Shown here: piece after piece, positions 1 to 12,347 of the stretch
Layout: each line of letters begins with the position of its first letter
How positions within the stretch are numbered: the first letter of the stretch is position 1
From: Auritidibacter sp. Marseille-P8566
Lineage (GTDB): Bacteria; Actinomycetota; Actinomycetes; Actinomycetales; Microbacteriaceae
DNA length: 50,529 bases
Assembly: GCA_945896925.1 (NCBI GenBank)
Contig: CAMDEV010000002.1
Span: 1 to 50,529 of the forward strand
Reading direction: 5' to 3'
Notes under the pieces: generated by a model
Seen by the model: only the letters and a program-made list of their open reading frames with translations
The model's database searches: none
Told to the model about the DNA's origin: nothing
Made by a program: the position numbers and the translations under genes

Positions 1-586
1 AGATTACGTCGGTGCCATTATGGAGCTCTGCCAGGGTAGACGCGGTGTGATGCTAGACATGCAGTATTTCGGAACTGACCGTGTTCAGCTTCGCTACGAC
101 ATGCCTCTAGCTGAAATTGTCTTTGACTTCTTTGATCAGTTGAAATCAAAGACTCAGGGTTATGCCTCTTTGGATTACGAAGAGAACGGCCTAGCTGAGG
201 GAGACCTAGTGAAGGTTGACATTCTGCTTCAGGGTGAACAGGTAGATGCTTTTAGTGCGATTGTTCACAAGGACAAGGCTTATGCCTACGGTGTGATGAT
301 GACCGGAAAGCTGAGAGAGCTTATTCCTCGTCAACAGTTTGAGGTTCCTATTCAAGCTGCTATCGGAGCGAGAATTATTGCTCGTGAATCTATTCGCGCA
401 ATGCGTAAAGACGTTCTAGCTAAGTGTTACGGAGGAGATATCTCCCGTAAGCGCAAGCTTCTAGAGAAGCAAAAAGAAGGAAAGAAGCGCATGAAGATGG
501 TGGGACGAGTAGAAGTTCCTCAAGAAGCTTTCATTGCCGCACTCTCATCTGATAAAGAGAAAAAAGGCGAGAAGAAGGGCAAGTAA
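1..586 (+). CDS. lepA: Elongation factor 4 (LepA), C-terminal part; CDS begins upstream of window
   Basis: Open in frame from position 2 ([15 protein letters not shown]...), LepA C-terminal motifs ([49 protein letters not shown]). Confidence 0.95.
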   Translation, partial: DYVGAIMELCQGRRGVMLDMQYFGTDRVQLRYDMPLAEIVFDFFDQLKSKTQGYASLDYEENGLAEGDLVKVDILLQGEQVDAFSAIVHKDKAYAYGVMMTGKLRELIPRQQFEVPIQAAIGARIIARESIRAMRKDVLAKCYGGDISRKRKLLEKQKEGKKRMKMVGRVEVPQEAFIAALSSDKEKKGEKKGK

Positions 587-1815
587 TGGCCCAACTGCCT
601 AAAGGTCAAGTTGCACCCACTGATGGGTTACTTCCCGAACAAGCAAAGCTAGATGCAGATAAGCGAACCTTTCACGCATACATCCACGTTCCATTCTGCA
701 GAGTGCGCTGTGGTTACTGTGACTTCAATACCTATACCGCTCAAGAGATAGGGTCATCTTCACAAAGCACCTTCGCTAGAGATTTGGGTTCTGAGATCAG
801 CTTCTCTAAGACAGTTCTAGAAAACTCTGGGATTCCTAAGCGAGAAGTGTCAACTGTCTTCTTTGGCGGTGGAACACCAACTCTGCTACCAGCTGAAGAT
901 TTAGTTGGCATGCTTGAAAACCTTAGGGAAGCCTTTGGAATAGCTAAAGAAGCTGAAATCACCACAGAAGCAAATCCAGATTCTGTTGATGAAGAATACT
1001 TTCAAAAACTAAAAGACGCCGGCTTCACCAGAGTGTCCATTGGTATGCAATCTGCTGTTCCTCATGTTCTAAAGGTTCTTGAACGAACCCATAATCCTGA
1101 AAACGTTGCTAAAGCAGTATTAGCTGCAAAGAAGTTTGGCTTACAAACAAGCGTTGACCTAATCTACGGAACGCCAACAGAAACATTAGAGGACTGGATT
1201 CAATCCCTTCAGAATGCAATTTCATATGACACCGACCACATCAGTGCATACTCACTCATTGTTGAACCAGGCACAAAACTTGCTAGACAGATAAAGATTG
1301 GCGAAGTAGCTATGCCTGATGAAGATCTACATGCAGAGATGTATGAGGTTGCTGAAGAGTTATTGACTAAAGCTGGGTTTAGTAACTACGAAGTGAGTAA
1401 CTGGTCAAAGAGTGTTGAATCTAGATCTAAACACAACATCGCTTATTGGCAGTCCATGGACTGGTGGGGTTATGGGCCAGGAGCTCACAGCCACGTAGGT
1501 GGTGTTCGTTGGTGGAATGTAAAGAACCCAGCCGCATACACTGACCGTCTTATTGGTAACTCTTCTCCTGCCTTAGAGCGAGAGCTAGTTGACGAGGAGA
1601 ACAGGGACATCGAGAGAGTCATGCTTGAGGCAAGACTCTCAGACGGGATGAGCCTTGACTGGCTCAAAGAGAAAGGCTTTGCAACTGCCGAAGCCATCTC
1701 TAGCCTCTTAGCTGAAGGGCTTATTGATGGCCCAAAGGCATTTGCCGGCAAATTAACCCTTACTTTAAAGGGAAGACTTTTAGCCGATTATGTCGTCCGA
1801 AAACTGCTCGGTTAG
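586..1815 (+). CDS. hemW: Radical SAM coproporphyrinogen III oxidase-like HemW
   Basis: CxxxCxxC radical SAM motif (HVPFCRVRCGYCDFNTY), GGGTPTLL, position next to lepA/hrcA. Confidence 0.92.
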   Translation: MAQLPKGQVAPTDGLLPEQAKLDADKRTFHAYIHVPFCRVRCGYCDFNTYTAQEIGSSSQSTFARDLGSEISFSKTVLENSGIPKREVSTVFFGGGTPTLLPAEDLVGMLENLREAFGIAKEAEITTEANPDSVDEEYFQKLKDAGFTRVSIGMQSAVPHVLKVLERTHNPENVAKAVLAAKKFGLQTSVDLIYGTPTETLEDWIQSLQNAISYDTDHISAYSLIVEPGTKLARQIKIGEVAMPDEDLHAEMYEVAEELLTKAGFSNYEVSNWSKSVESRSKHNIAYWQSMDWWGYGPGAHSHVGGVRWWNVKNPAAYTDRLIGNSSPALERELVDEENRDIERVMLEARLSDGMSLDWLKEKGFATAEAISSLLAEGLIDGPKAFAGKLTLTLKGRLLADYVVRKLLG

Positions 1816-1853
1816 TCCAAAATAGTAAGTACAGAGATTAAAGGGGTTCCCAA

Positions 1854-2348
1854 ATGGCTTATTGTTCAGCATGTCAGATTGAAGTTTCTAACGCTAAGTT
1901 CTGCACTACCTGCGGTAGACAACTAGTCGATGCCTCAGCTCCAGTAGCTGATCAAGTTTCAGCACAGGCGGCAGCGCCGGTTGCGACCAGTAAAAGCAGC
2001 CTTGCAATGTGGGCTCATCTAGCGCCACTCATTGCAGCGTTCGTAGGATTCGGAATCACAGCATTCTTTCTTTGGCTTCCGGGGCTTCTGATTAGAGGCA
2101 GTGCAAAGGCAACAGAGTTTGATCGCCGCCATGCAACCGAGTCGCTGAACTTCCAACTCAGTCTTCTTGTATACATCGCCGGTGGAATAGTTTTCTCATT
2201 AGTAACACTCGGAATTGGTTTGCTCATAACAGGTCCAGCTCTAGTGGGTCTAGCAATTGCTGCACTAATCTTCAACATAATGGCTATTGCAGCTGCTAAT
2301 GGTGGTAGAGAATATCGCTACCCACTAACGATTAGGTTCGTAAAGTAA
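1854..2348 (+). CDS. Zinc-ribbon DUF4870 membrane protein
   Basis: N-terminal CxxC-x-CxxC ribbon (MAYCSACQ...CTTCGRQL) and TM segments with FDRRHATESLNFQLS motif. Confidence 0.8.
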   Translation: MAYCSACQIEVSNAKFCTTCGRQLVDASAPVADQVSAQAAAPVATSKSSLAMWAHLAPLIAAFVGFGITAFFLWLPGLLIRGSAKATEFDRRHATESLNFQLSLLVYIAGGIVFSLVTLGIGLLITGPALVGLAIAALIFNIMAIAAANGGREYRYPLTIRFVK

Positions 2349-2372
2349 AGGTAAATAAAAAGGGGGAGTAAA

Positions 2373-2972
2373 ATGGCATTTTGTAGTATCTGTCAAATTG
2401 ATGTTGGATCTAGCAAGTTCTGCACTACTTGCGGAAGACCAGTTGAATCATCTGAATCTAATCAAGTAATAGACCAACCAAGCACTCAAAGAATTTCTTA
2501 CAGCAGAGCTTCTTTCGTACATTGGGCACCTCTAGCACTTGCAACTTTGGGAGTAATAATCTCTCCGCTACTGTATGGGGAGTTAGCGATGAATTTCACT
2601 CCGTCAATGTGGTTGATTCCGACTCTGGTCTCAATCTTCCCTTTGCTAATTATGTGGTTACCGGGCTTGATTATTCGAGTTAGTTCAAAATCAACACCAT
2701 TTGACATTAGGCACGCTAATGCTTCACTGAACTATCAGATCAGCCTCTTCATTTACATCAGCCTATTCATGCTATTTATCTTTGCGCCTACGATTGGCTC
2801 ATTTCAAACTGGTGGTATTGGAAGTTCAGGGCCCTGGATAGTTCTGGCTTTTGGTTTACTTTTTCTACTAGTCTTTGGCATCGCTGCTCTGGTCTTCAGT
2901 ATTAGCGCTGCTGTTGCTGCCGGCAGCGGGCAAGAGTATCGCTATCCAATTGCAATCCCATTCTTGAAGTAA
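2373..2972 (+). CDS. Zinc-ribbon DUF4870 membrane protein, paralogue of preceding gene
   Basis: MAFCSICQIDVGSSKFCTTCGRPV; FDIRHANASLNYQIS; same ending (EYRYPIAIPFLK vs EYRYPLTIRFVK). Confidence 0.8.
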   Translation: MAFCSICQIDVGSSKFCTTCGRPVESSESNQVIDQPSTQRISYSRASFVHWAPLALATLGVIISPLLYGELAMNFTPSMWLIPTLVSIFPLLIMWLPGLIIRVSSKSTPFDIRHANASLNYQISLFIYISLFMLFIFAPTIGSFQTGGIGSSGPWIVLAFGLLFLLVFGIAALVFSISAAVAAGSGQEYRYPIAIPFLK

Positions 2973-2974
2973 TA

Positions 2975-3001
2975 TTGGCACTCTAGGGATAAGAGTGCTA
3001 A
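2975..3001 (+). promoter_or_regulatory. CIRCE operator (HrcA binding site)
   Basis: TTGGCACTC-N9(TAGGGATAA)-GAGTGCTAA; matches CIRCE consensus TTAGCACTC-N9-GAGTGCTAA with one mismatch, upstream of hrcA. Confidence 0.92.
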
Positions 3002-3029
3002 CGCTCTTATCCAGTCCCTAACATCTGGA

Positions 3030-4070
3030 GTGGTGATGATCTCGGTTCGCAATTTGGCTGTGCTTAGAGCCATTATTGAGGACTTTATTGCAACCAATGA
3101 ACCCGTTGCCTCTAAGTCTCTAGTTGAAAGACACAACTTCGGTGTTTCTAGCGCAACCATAAGAAACGACATGGCTGCCCTTGAAGAAGAGGGATACATC
3201 ACAGCCCCGCACACCTCTTCTGGACGTATCCCAACCGACAAGGGCTACCGAGTGTTTGTAGATCAATTGATTCAGGCAGAAGCTGAATCAGTTGAGATTA
3301 GAAAGAGCTTCTCAGAACTGAGAAAGCAGTTTTCTAAGACTCTCGATCAACTGACCGACCTGGATGAACGTCTAGAGACTTCAGCTCAACTACTCGCTAA
3401 AGCAACAGGTGAAGCAGCCGTGATTCAATATCCAAACCTAAACAGTGTTTTGGTTAGAGCCATTGAGTTAGTCAAGGTATCTACTAACCGAGCTCTGGTG
3501 ATCCTGATTACGGAATCAGAACGCATTCAACAGCACATAGTGGTTTTTCCAGTGGAAGTCTCTGAAGATCAACTTCACCAAATTAGAAGCAAAGTTAATG
3601 CTGTCGCAACAGGTGTTTTGATTGATGATTTGCCCGCACTACTAAAGAAGTCTTTAGAGACTGTTGCTAGTGCTGACAAAGCGATCATGCAGAAGGTTTT
3701 TGAAGGAGTGTTAGTTCTTATCGATAGCAACCGTCAAGACAAGATTGCTTTCGCTGGCGCTACTAACCTGGTTCGAAACGAAGATCAGTTTGCCGGTGGC
3801 CTGCCATCTTTGCTTGAAACTTTAGATCAACAAAAAGACTTGTTTGATTTCCTTTCGAAAGTTGAATCAGTCCAACCTAAAGCAATTATCGGTTCAGAAA
3901 ACAGTGTTGTTGAACTAAGCAACAGTTCACTTCTGCTTTCTTCCTACACAGATCAAGGTCAAGAACTTGCCAAGGTGGCACTGGTAGGTCCAACCCGAAT
4001 GAACTATTCAAAGAACCTAGCTGCAGTGCTTGCTCTAGCCCATCTACTATCCAAAGACATTGAGGAATAA
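3030..4070 (+). CDS. hrcA: Heat-inducible transcription repressor HrcA
   Basis: HrcA N-terminal wHTH ([52 protein letters not shown]); CIRCE upstream; dnaJ downstream. Confidence 0.95.
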   Translation: MVMISVRNLAVLRAIIEDFIATNEPVASKSLVERHNFGVSSATIRNDMAALEEEGYITAPHTSSGRIPTDKGYRVFVDQLIQAEAESVEIRKSFSELRKQFSKTLDQLTDLDERLETSAQLLAKATGEAAVIQYPNLNSVLVRAIELVKVSTNRALVILITESERIQQHIVVFPVEVSEDQLHQIRSKVNAVATGVLIDDLPALLKKSLETVASADKAIMQKVFEGVLVLIDSNRQDKIAFAGATNLVRNEDQFAGGLPSLLETLDQQKDLFDFLSKVESVQPKAIIGSENSVVELSNSSLLLSSYTDQGQELAKVALVGPTRMNYSKNLAAVLALAHLLSKDIEE

Positions 4071-5152
4071 TGGCTGATCACTATGAAGTGTTAGGTGTTG
4101 AGCGTAACGCTAGCCAAGAAGAGATCAAGAAGGCGTATCGCAAGCTAGCTCGCCAACTACACCCGGACATGAACCCTTCTGATGAAGAGCAAGAGCGATT
4201 CAAGCTTGTCACTCACGCTTACGAAGTTCTAAGTGATCCACAATCTCGTCAGCAATACGACATGGGCGGTAACAATCCATTTGGAGATATGGGTGGGTTT
4301 GGCTTCGGAGACATCTTTGAGAACTTTTTTGGTAGTGGGCAACGCGGTCCTCGCCAGATGGCGGAACGTGGTCAGGATGCACTGCTAAGAGTTGAGCTAA
4401 GCCTTGCTGAAGTAGTCACAGGTGTTGAGAAGCAGATTGAGATTGATACAGCAGTTACTTGCGCTACCTGTCTTGGAACTACAGCAAGACCTGGTACCAC
4501 TGCCAAGGTATGTGACATCTGTCATGGTTCAGGACAGATTCAACGTCAAGTTAGATCGCTGCTAGGAAACGTTGTTACCTCTGCTCCCTGTGGTTCATGT
4601 CGTGGTTATGGTCAAACTATTCCAGATCCTTGTGTTGACTGCCGTGGTCAGGGAAGAACCAGAGCGCGAAGGACACTGGATCTGAACATTCCTGGTGGCG
4701 TTGAACACGGGCTAAGACTTCAGCTAACCGGTCAAGGTGAAGTTGGCTTCGCAGGAGGTCCTGCGGGAGACATATACGTAGAGATAAGCGTTTGTGCAGA
4801 TGAACACTACGAACGTGACGGTGATGATCTCAGTGCAACTCTTGAAATACCGTTACACGATGCAGTTCTAGGAACTGTGATATCAATTGAGACATTCGAT
4901 GGTTCCCAAGATGTTGAAATCAAAGCAGGATCACAGAGCGGTGATATTGTCACCCTCAAGGGCAAGGGCATCAAGCATCTAAGACATAACGGCAGGGGAG
5001 ATCTCCATATCCGTATTCAGGTGCAGACCCCAAGCAAGATTGACGCGAAAGAGAAGGAACTCTTCAAAAAGTTATCTGAACTTCGAAAGGGAGATAAAGC
5101 ACACCTAGCGAAACTAAACCAAGGCACCTTTGGTCGTGGACGTAGACGCTAA
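4070..5152 (+). CDS. dnaJ: Chaperone DnaJ
   Basis: J-domain HPD (RQLHPDMNP), G/F region, CxxCxGxG zinc-finger repeats. Confidence 0.95.
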   Translation: MADHYEVLGVERNASQEEIKKAYRKLARQLHPDMNPSDEEQERFKLVTHAYEVLSDPQSRQQYDMGGNNPFGDMGGFGFGDIFENFFGSGQRGPRQMAERGQDALLRVELSLAEVVTGVEKQIEIDTAVTCATCLGTTARPGTTAKVCDICHGSGQIQRQVRSLLGNVVTSAPCGSCRGYGQTIPDPCVDCRGQGRTRARRTLDLNIPGGVEHGLRLQLTGQGEVGFAGGPAGDIYVEISVCADEHYERDGDDLSATLEIPLHDAVLGTVISIETFDGSQDVEIKAGSQSGDIVTLKGKGIKHLRHNGRGDLHIRIQVQTPSKIDAKEKELFKKLSELRKGDKAHLAKLNQGTFGRGRRR

Positions 5153-5877
5153 TGGTTGAACCACTTTTCTATAGTGAAAACATCAAATCAACAGCCGTTG
5201 GTTCAACTGCAGTTTTATCTGGTTCGGAAGCTAAGCATGCAGTGTCAGTTAGAAGAATGCAGGTTGGCGAAGCTATTCAGTTAACTGATGGTTTTGGCAC
5301 ACGAGTTAGAGGAACAGTTCTTGCCACTACTTCAGCTGCACTTGAGCTTTCAGTTACGGAAGTAATTCACGAGTCTAAGCCAGCCCTTGAAATCACTCTT
5401 GTCCAGGCTTTAGCTAAAGGTGATCGTGATGAACTTGCCATTCAAGCAGCAACCGAACTTGGAGTCTCAGCAGTTATTCCTTGGCAGGCAAGTCGAAGCG
5501 TTAGTCGCTGGGATAGCCAAAAGGAAGTTAAGGGCAGAGCTCGTTGGCAGCAGATAGTCAATGAAGCCGGTAAGCAAAGTTTGAGGGCCTTTTGGCCAGA
5601 AGTTCAGTCCTCGCTTTCAACCGCAGCTTTGGCTAAGGCTTTGGGGGGATATGACCTGGTATTGGTCTTAGACACCACAGCAACTAAGTTGCTCTCTCAG
5701 ATAACAGTTCCAAAGCTTGGTTCTATTGCGCTCGTGGTTGGTCCTGAGGGTGGTATCGAAGCCAGTGAACTAGAGCTTTTGCAGGCTGCTGGAGCAGAAC
5801 TGGTATCTCTAGGGGCTAATGTGTTGAGAACTTCAACAGCCGGTCCTGCGGTTATTGCAGCATTAACTCTCAGGTAA
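5152..5877 (+). CDS. rsmE: 16S rRNA (uracil1498-N3)-methyltransferase RsmE
   Basis: SPOUT motifs (VVGPEGGIEASEL, SLGANVLRTSTAGPAVIAAL) and gene order after dnaJ. Confidence 0.9.
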   Translation: MVEPLFYSENIKSTAVGSTAVLSGSEAKHAVSVRRMQVGEAIQLTDGFGTRVRGTVLATTSAALELSVTEVIHESKPALEITLVQALAKGDRDELAIQAATELGVSAVIPWQASRSVSRWDSQKEVKGRARWQQIVNEAGKQSLRAFWPEVQSSLSTAALAKALGGYDLVLVLDTTATKLLSQITVPKLGSIALVVGPEGGIEASELELLQAAGAELVSLGANVLRTSTAGPAVIAALTLR

Positions 5878-5914
5878 TGGCCAGAGCCTAAACTTAGACC
5901 AAGAGGAGTTTTCA

Positions 5915-6238
5915 TTGGATTGTATTTTTTGCAAGATCACCAAGGGTGAGCTACCAGCAACTTTCGTAGCTGAATCAGAACATGCTGTTGCCTTCAATGA
6001 CATTTCACCTAGACAACCGGTTCACGTACTAGTCGTGCCACGTGTTCATTACACCGATGTTGCCGAACTTGCTGTCTCAGATGCAGCTGTATTAGCCGAT
6101 GTCATACAACTTGGTGTTCGAGTTGCCGAACTAACTTCAACTGGTTCATTCAGGCTTCAGTTCAACACCGGTGCTGAAGCAGGACAAACCGTCTTCCACG
6201 CGCATGCCCACATCACTTCAACTACTCCGAGGGCATAA
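5915..6238 (+). CDS. HIT family protein (histidine triad); TTG start
   Basis: DCIFCKI...GQTVFHAHAHI histidine triad. Confidence 0.9.
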   Translation: MDCIFCKITKGELPATFVAESEHAVAFNDISPRQPVHVLVVPRVHYTDVAELAVSDAAVLADVIQLGVRVAELTSTGSFRLQFNTGAEAGQTVFHAHAHITSTTPRA

Positions 6239-6239
6239 C

Positions 6240-7238
6240 TTGCCAAAACTTCCTAAGTCAAACCAGACCACTCTAAGTTTCTCTATAACCGAAGTCGACC
6301 CTGTCGCAATCTTTGGCACTGAAGATTCTCTTCTTCGTTCGGTTGAGGCTTCTCACCCAGAAGTCAGTGTTTTAGTAAGAGGCAATGAAGTTACCTTGAG
6401 CGGAGCAGAGAGCGAAGTATTCGCTGCCAAGAAACTTATCGATGAAGCTATTGGGTTATCGCTAAAGGGTGTTGCTCTAGTTCCAGCGGATATTGCTAGA
6501 AGTGCAAAAGTGATTGAACAGTCACTTTCTCCAGCTCAGATGCTAAGTCAAAGCATTCTCTCTTCAAAGGGAAAGAGCATAAGACCTAAGACCATAAACC
6601 AGAAGAACTATGTTGATGCTATTGACGAGAACACCATTGTCTTTGGAATAGGTCCTGCCGGAACTGGTAAAACTTACTTAGCAATGGCTAAGGCAGTTCA
6701 AGCTTTGCAGCGTAAAGAAGTTAGCCGGATCATTCTTACTCGTCCTGCTGTTGAAGCAGGTGAGCGACTAGGTTTCCTGCCTGGCACACTCACCGACAAG
6801 ATTGACCCTTACTTGAGACCACTCTTTGATGCACTGCACGAAATGATGGATCCTGAGTTGGTTCCAAAGCTGATGGCTACTGGAACCATTGAAGTTGCTC
6901 CGTTAGCTTTTATGCGCGGCAGGACTTTAAATGATTCCTTCATCATTTTGGATGAAGCTCAGAACACTACACCTGAGCAAATGAAGATGTTCCTAACCCG
7001 TCTCGGTTTTAACTCAAAGATGGTTGTAACCGGAGATGTGACTCAGATTGATTTACCAACAGGTAATTCAGGTTTGAAGGTCGCTACCAGCATCCTGACT
7101 AACGTTGATGACATGAAGTTCTGCCAATTAGATTCTTCAGATGTAGTTAGACACTCGCTGGTTGGAAGAATCGTAGATGCCTATGCCAAGTTCGAAGCTA
7201 AGGCTAACCAGAAGATAAATAAGGGTTCAAGTCGATGA
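6240..7238 (+). CDS. phoH: PhoH-like ATPase; TTG start proposed at 6240, just after the HIT stop
   Basis: Walker A GIGPAGTGKTYLA, Walker B SFIILDEAQNTTPEQMK; the provided ORF start at 6171 overlaps the HIT gene in another frame. Confidence 0.9.
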   Translation: MPKLPKSNQTTLSFSITEVDPVAIFGTEDSLLRSVEASHPEVSVLVRGNEVTLSGAESEVFAAKKLIDEAIGLSLKGVALVPADIARSAKVIEQSLSPAQMLSQSILSSKGKSIRPKTINQKNYVDAIDENTIVFGIGPAGTGKTYLAMAKAVQALQRKEVSRIILTRPAVEAGERLGFLPGTLTDKIDPYLRPLFDALHEMMDPELVPKLMATGTIEVAPLAFMRGRTLNDSFIILDEAQNTTPEQMKMFLTRLGFNSKMVVTGDVTQIDLPTGNSGLKVATSILTNVDDMKFCQLDSSDVVRHSLVGRIVDAYAKFEAKANQKINKGSSR

Positions 7239-7699
7239 GTATTGAAATAGAAAACGAGTCTGGAGTCGAGGCTCCTCTTGAAGAGATTCTGAATCTTGCT
7301 GATTTTGCTCTAGCCAAGATGCACATTGATCCTGCAGCTGACATTGAGATCTTGCTAGTTGATGAGAATGTAATGGAGTCATACCATCTCGACTGGATGC
7401 AGGAGAGTGGACCTACCGATGTCCTCTCTCAACCTATTGATGGACTAAGACCAGGTAAACCCAATTCGCTAACTCCAGCTGGTCACTTAGGCCTAATCGT
7501 GCTCTGCCCTCAGGTTGCTAAAAAGCAGGCTGTTACAGCAGGTCACTCCGAACTTCAGGAAACACTTATCCTGGTTGCGCATTCAATCCTGCATCTTCTG
7601 GGCTATGACCATGCCGAGAAGGAAGAAGAGAAGGAAATGTTCGCACTTCAGCAGGAGATCGTCAGAGAGTATTTAAAGAGCGCGGAGGATTCTCGCTAG
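7235..7699 (+). CDS. ybeY: Endoribonuclease YbeY
   Basis: HSILHLLGYDHAEKEEEKEMF metal-binding motif (HxxxHxxGYDH). Confidence 0.93.
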   Translation: MSIEIENESGVEAPLEEILNLADFALAKMHIDPAADIEILLVDENVMESYHLDWMQESGPTDVLSQPIDGLRPGKPNSLTPAGHLGLIVLCPQVAKKQAVTAGHSELQETLILVAHSILHLLGYDHAEKEEEKEMFALQQEIVREYLKSAEDSR

Positions 7700-8827
7700 A
7701 TGCTAATCCTCGCCATAGTTATTGCAGTATTACTTGCACTGATCACCTTACTTCTAGCAGTTGCTGAAGCTGCCATCCGTCTCAATGACGAAGATGACAG
7801 ATCAACTGACGGCATTTCCTTCACCAGAACAGCACTGGTGGGTGTCTTTGGAATAGTAGTTAGCCAATCCTTCACACCTGGAAGATTCAATTGGTATGTG
7901 GTCGCAATATTCTCATTGCTAATAGTTCTTGGTTTAGTGCTCTTAATTCAGGTGGTTGGTAAGACTGTTGGCAAGCACGCCTTCGGTAGAAGAGTTCTAA
8001 AGATACTTGCCCCAATTATTCGTTCAATCAACATTCTCTTCACTCCGCTATCACTGCCAGTTGAAGAAACAGCAGAGTTTGAACAGGAACTTATTGATTC
8101 CGTAGAAGAGCTATCTGAAACCATTGCTCGAGAAATCATGGTGCCAAGAATCGATATGGCAGTTATCTCAGCTGAAGCTTCGCTCCAAGAGTCAATGACT
8201 GCTTTCTTTAGATACGGCTTCTCAAGACTTCCGGTTATCGGTAAGAATCTTGATGATGTCAAAGGTGTTCTCTACATCAAGGACGTTGCTCGACTTATTC
8301 ATGAGAACCCTGATAAGGCAGCAAGCCTAAAGAGCATCGAAGTTTCAAGAGGTGCAATCTTTATTCCAGAGAGCAAGCCGGTTGATGATCTACTTCAGGA
8401 GATGCAGAAGTCCTCAACACACATTGCATTAATCGTTGATGAATACGGTGGGGTTGCGGGTCTAGTCACAATGGAAGATGTCATCGAAGAGATTGTTGGA
8501 AACATCTCTGATGAGTATGACAATGACCTACCTGATGTTGAAGTGCTAGAGGATGGCTGGGTTAGGGTTAGTGCAAGGCTAGGTTTGGAAGAACTTGGTG
8601 AACACTTCGAGATTGAACTAGAAGATGAAGATGTTGACAGTGTCGGTGGTCTTCTAGCTAAAGTCCTTGGAAGATTACCTGGGCGTTCAGATCAGATTGA
8701 ATTCTCTGGACTTGAGATAAAGGTTGAACGAATTGAAGGAAGACGTAAGAGAGTTATGACTGCACTTGTTCGCATGACCGAAGACCTAATTGCAGCTAGA
8801 GCTGCTTTCGAAGTAGATGGCGACTGA
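7700..8827 (+). CDS. CBS/CorC_HlyC-domain hemolysin/transporter-associated protein
   Basis: IMVPRIDM, CBS pair (YGFSRLPVIGKNLDDVKGVLYIKD; HIALIVDEYGGVAGLVTMEDVIEEIVG), CorC_HlyC C-term. Confidence 0.88.
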   Translation: MLILAIVIAVLLALITLLLAVAEAAIRLNDEDDRSTDGISFTRTALVGVFGIVVSQSFTPGRFNWYVVAIFSLLIVLGLVLLIQVVGKTVGKHAFGRRVLKILAPIIRSINILFTPLSLPVEETAEFEQELIDSVEELSETIAREIMVPRIDMAVISAEASLQESMTAFFRYGFSRLPVIGKNLDDVKGVLYIKDVARLIHENPDKAASLKSIEVSRGAIFIPESKPVDDLLQEMQKSSTHIALIVDEYGGVAGLVTMEDVIEEIVGNISDEYDNDLPDVEVLEDGWVRVSARLGLEELGEHFEIELEDEDVDSVGGLLAKVLGRLPGRSDQIEFSGLEIKVERIEGRRKRVMTALVRMTEDLIAARAAFEVDGD

Positions 8828-9714
8828 GCGAATTTAGATCAGGCTTTGCAACCTTTGTTGGAAGACCAAACGTAGGTAAGTCAACTCTCACCAATGCTTT
8901 AGTAGGGGAGAAGATTGCCATCACTTCTTCCAAGCCACAGACAACCCGTAGGGCTATCCGAGGAATCGTAAACACCGAGAGAGCGCAAATCATCTTGGTT
9001 GACACTCCAGGACTACACAGACCTAGAACACTCCTCGGTCAAAGACTTAATCACCTAGTTGAAAACACCCTTGGTGAAGTTGATGTCATCGGGTTATGCA
9101 TTCCTGCTAACGAGAAGATAGGCCCAGGGGATGCTTTCATCAACGAACAGATTGGTGCATACCGCAGAGCTAAGTTGGTTGCCCTCGTTACTAAGAGTGA
9201 AACGGTTTCGAGAGATGCGCTAGCAAAGCAGTTAGTTGCGGTCTCTGAACTTCGTGAATGGGCTGCCATCATTCCGGTTAGCGCTGTTTCAGGGGAGCAG
9301 CTAGATGAACTCAAAGAGGTTCTAGGTACTCTGCTTCCTGTCTCTAAAGCGCTATACCCAACGGACATGGCAACTGAGGAAACCCTAGAAGAACGCATCT
9401 GTGAGCTCATCAGAGAAGCCTCTCTAGAAGACTCAAGAGAAGAACTTCCGCACTCTCTGGCTGTGACCATTGACGAGATGGGTAAGAGAGAAGATTCCAA
9501 CATCTTTGACATCCACGCCAATCTTTGGGTGGAAAGAGATAGCCAAAAGGCTATTGTTATCGGCAAGGGTGGCTCTAGGCTCAAGCAGATTGGCTCTGAG
9601 GCCAGGGTTGAGATCGAGAAGCTTCTAGGTCACAAGGTGATGCTCAGAATTCATGTGAAGGTAGCACCTGATTGGCAGAGAGACCCTAAACAACTGGGTC
9701 GCTTGGGAATGTAA
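8824..9714 (+). CDS. era: GTPase Era; apparent CTG start codon overlapping the upstream TGA
   Basis: Frame reads [45 protein letters not shown]...[9 protein letters not shown]; G1-G3 motifs lie upstream of the first conventional start offered by the ORF track (8995); KH domain at C-term. Confidence 0.88.
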   Translation: [296 protein letters not shown]

Positions 9715-9734
9715 GGCTGTGTTAGCCTAGGTTT

Positions 9735-11611
<1,877 letters not shown>

Positions 11612-11621
11612 TACTTGAATA

Positions 11622-12347
11622 GTGCCAACCTATCGAGATGAAGCAGTTGTTCTGCGTACCCACAAACTGGGTGAAGCAGATCGTATTGTCACTCTGCTCA
11701 CTCGTTATCACGGTCAAGTTAGAGCTGTTGCTAAAGGGGTTAGAAGAACTGCCTCAAAGATTGGCTCAAGACTTGAACCATTCATGGTTGCGGACATCCA
11801 GTTCTACGAAGGTAGAAATCTAGATACCGTAACCCAGGTTGAATCCATTGGTGCATACGGTTCTGCAATATCTGATGACTATGGTTCTTTCACTGTTGCC
11901 AATGTCATGGCAGAGACAGCAATGAGGCTTACCGGAGATGAGCGAGCAACTCAGCAGTATTTGCTTCTTGTTGGTGGGCTTAGATCTCTAGCAAACAAAG
12001 AACATAAGCCGGAACAGATTCTTGATAGCTATCTGCTTAGAGCTTTAGCTGTTGCTGGTTGGGCTCCTAACTTTGCTGATTGCACAGGGTGCAATATGGC
12101 AGGACCGCATCAGGCATTCGTTATTCAAACCGGTGGTGTCGTCTGTGATTCTTGTATGCCTCCAGGGGCAGCGATTATTAATAAAGAGGTAACTGTGTTG
12201 CTGGGAGCATTGCTTTCCGGTGAGTGGGAGCATGTTGAGGCAGCCACGGAGCAGGCTAGGTCTTCTGCATCGGCTATCGTAAGTGCATACAGTCAATGGC
12301 ATATTGATCGAGGTTTGAAGTCGATGAATCACTTGGAGCGCATGTGA
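11622..12347 (+). CDS. recO: DNA repair protein RecO
   Basis: [41 protein letters not shown]-terminal zinc Cys. Confidence 0.92.
   Translation: MPTYRDEAVVLRTHKLGEADRIVTLLTRYHGQVRAVAKGVRRTASKIGSRLEPFMVADIQFYEGRNLDTVTQVESIGAYGSAISDDYGSFTVANVMAETAMRLTGDERATQQYLLLVGGLRSLANKEHKPEQILDSYLLRALAVAGWAPNFADCTGCNMAGPHQAFVIQTGGVVCDSCMPPGAAIINKEVTVLLGALLSGEWEHVEAATEQARSSASAIVSAYSQWHIDRGLKSMNHLERM

Noticed and set aside
6171-6240. PhoH N-terminal extension in the ORF track
   Set aside because: Overlaps the HIT gene in another frame; the TTG at 6240 directly after the HIT stop is a more plausible start.
9051-9584. 177-aa antisense ORF on minus strand inside era
   Set aside because: Ser-rich shadow ORF opposite a well-supported coding frame; no recognisable motif.
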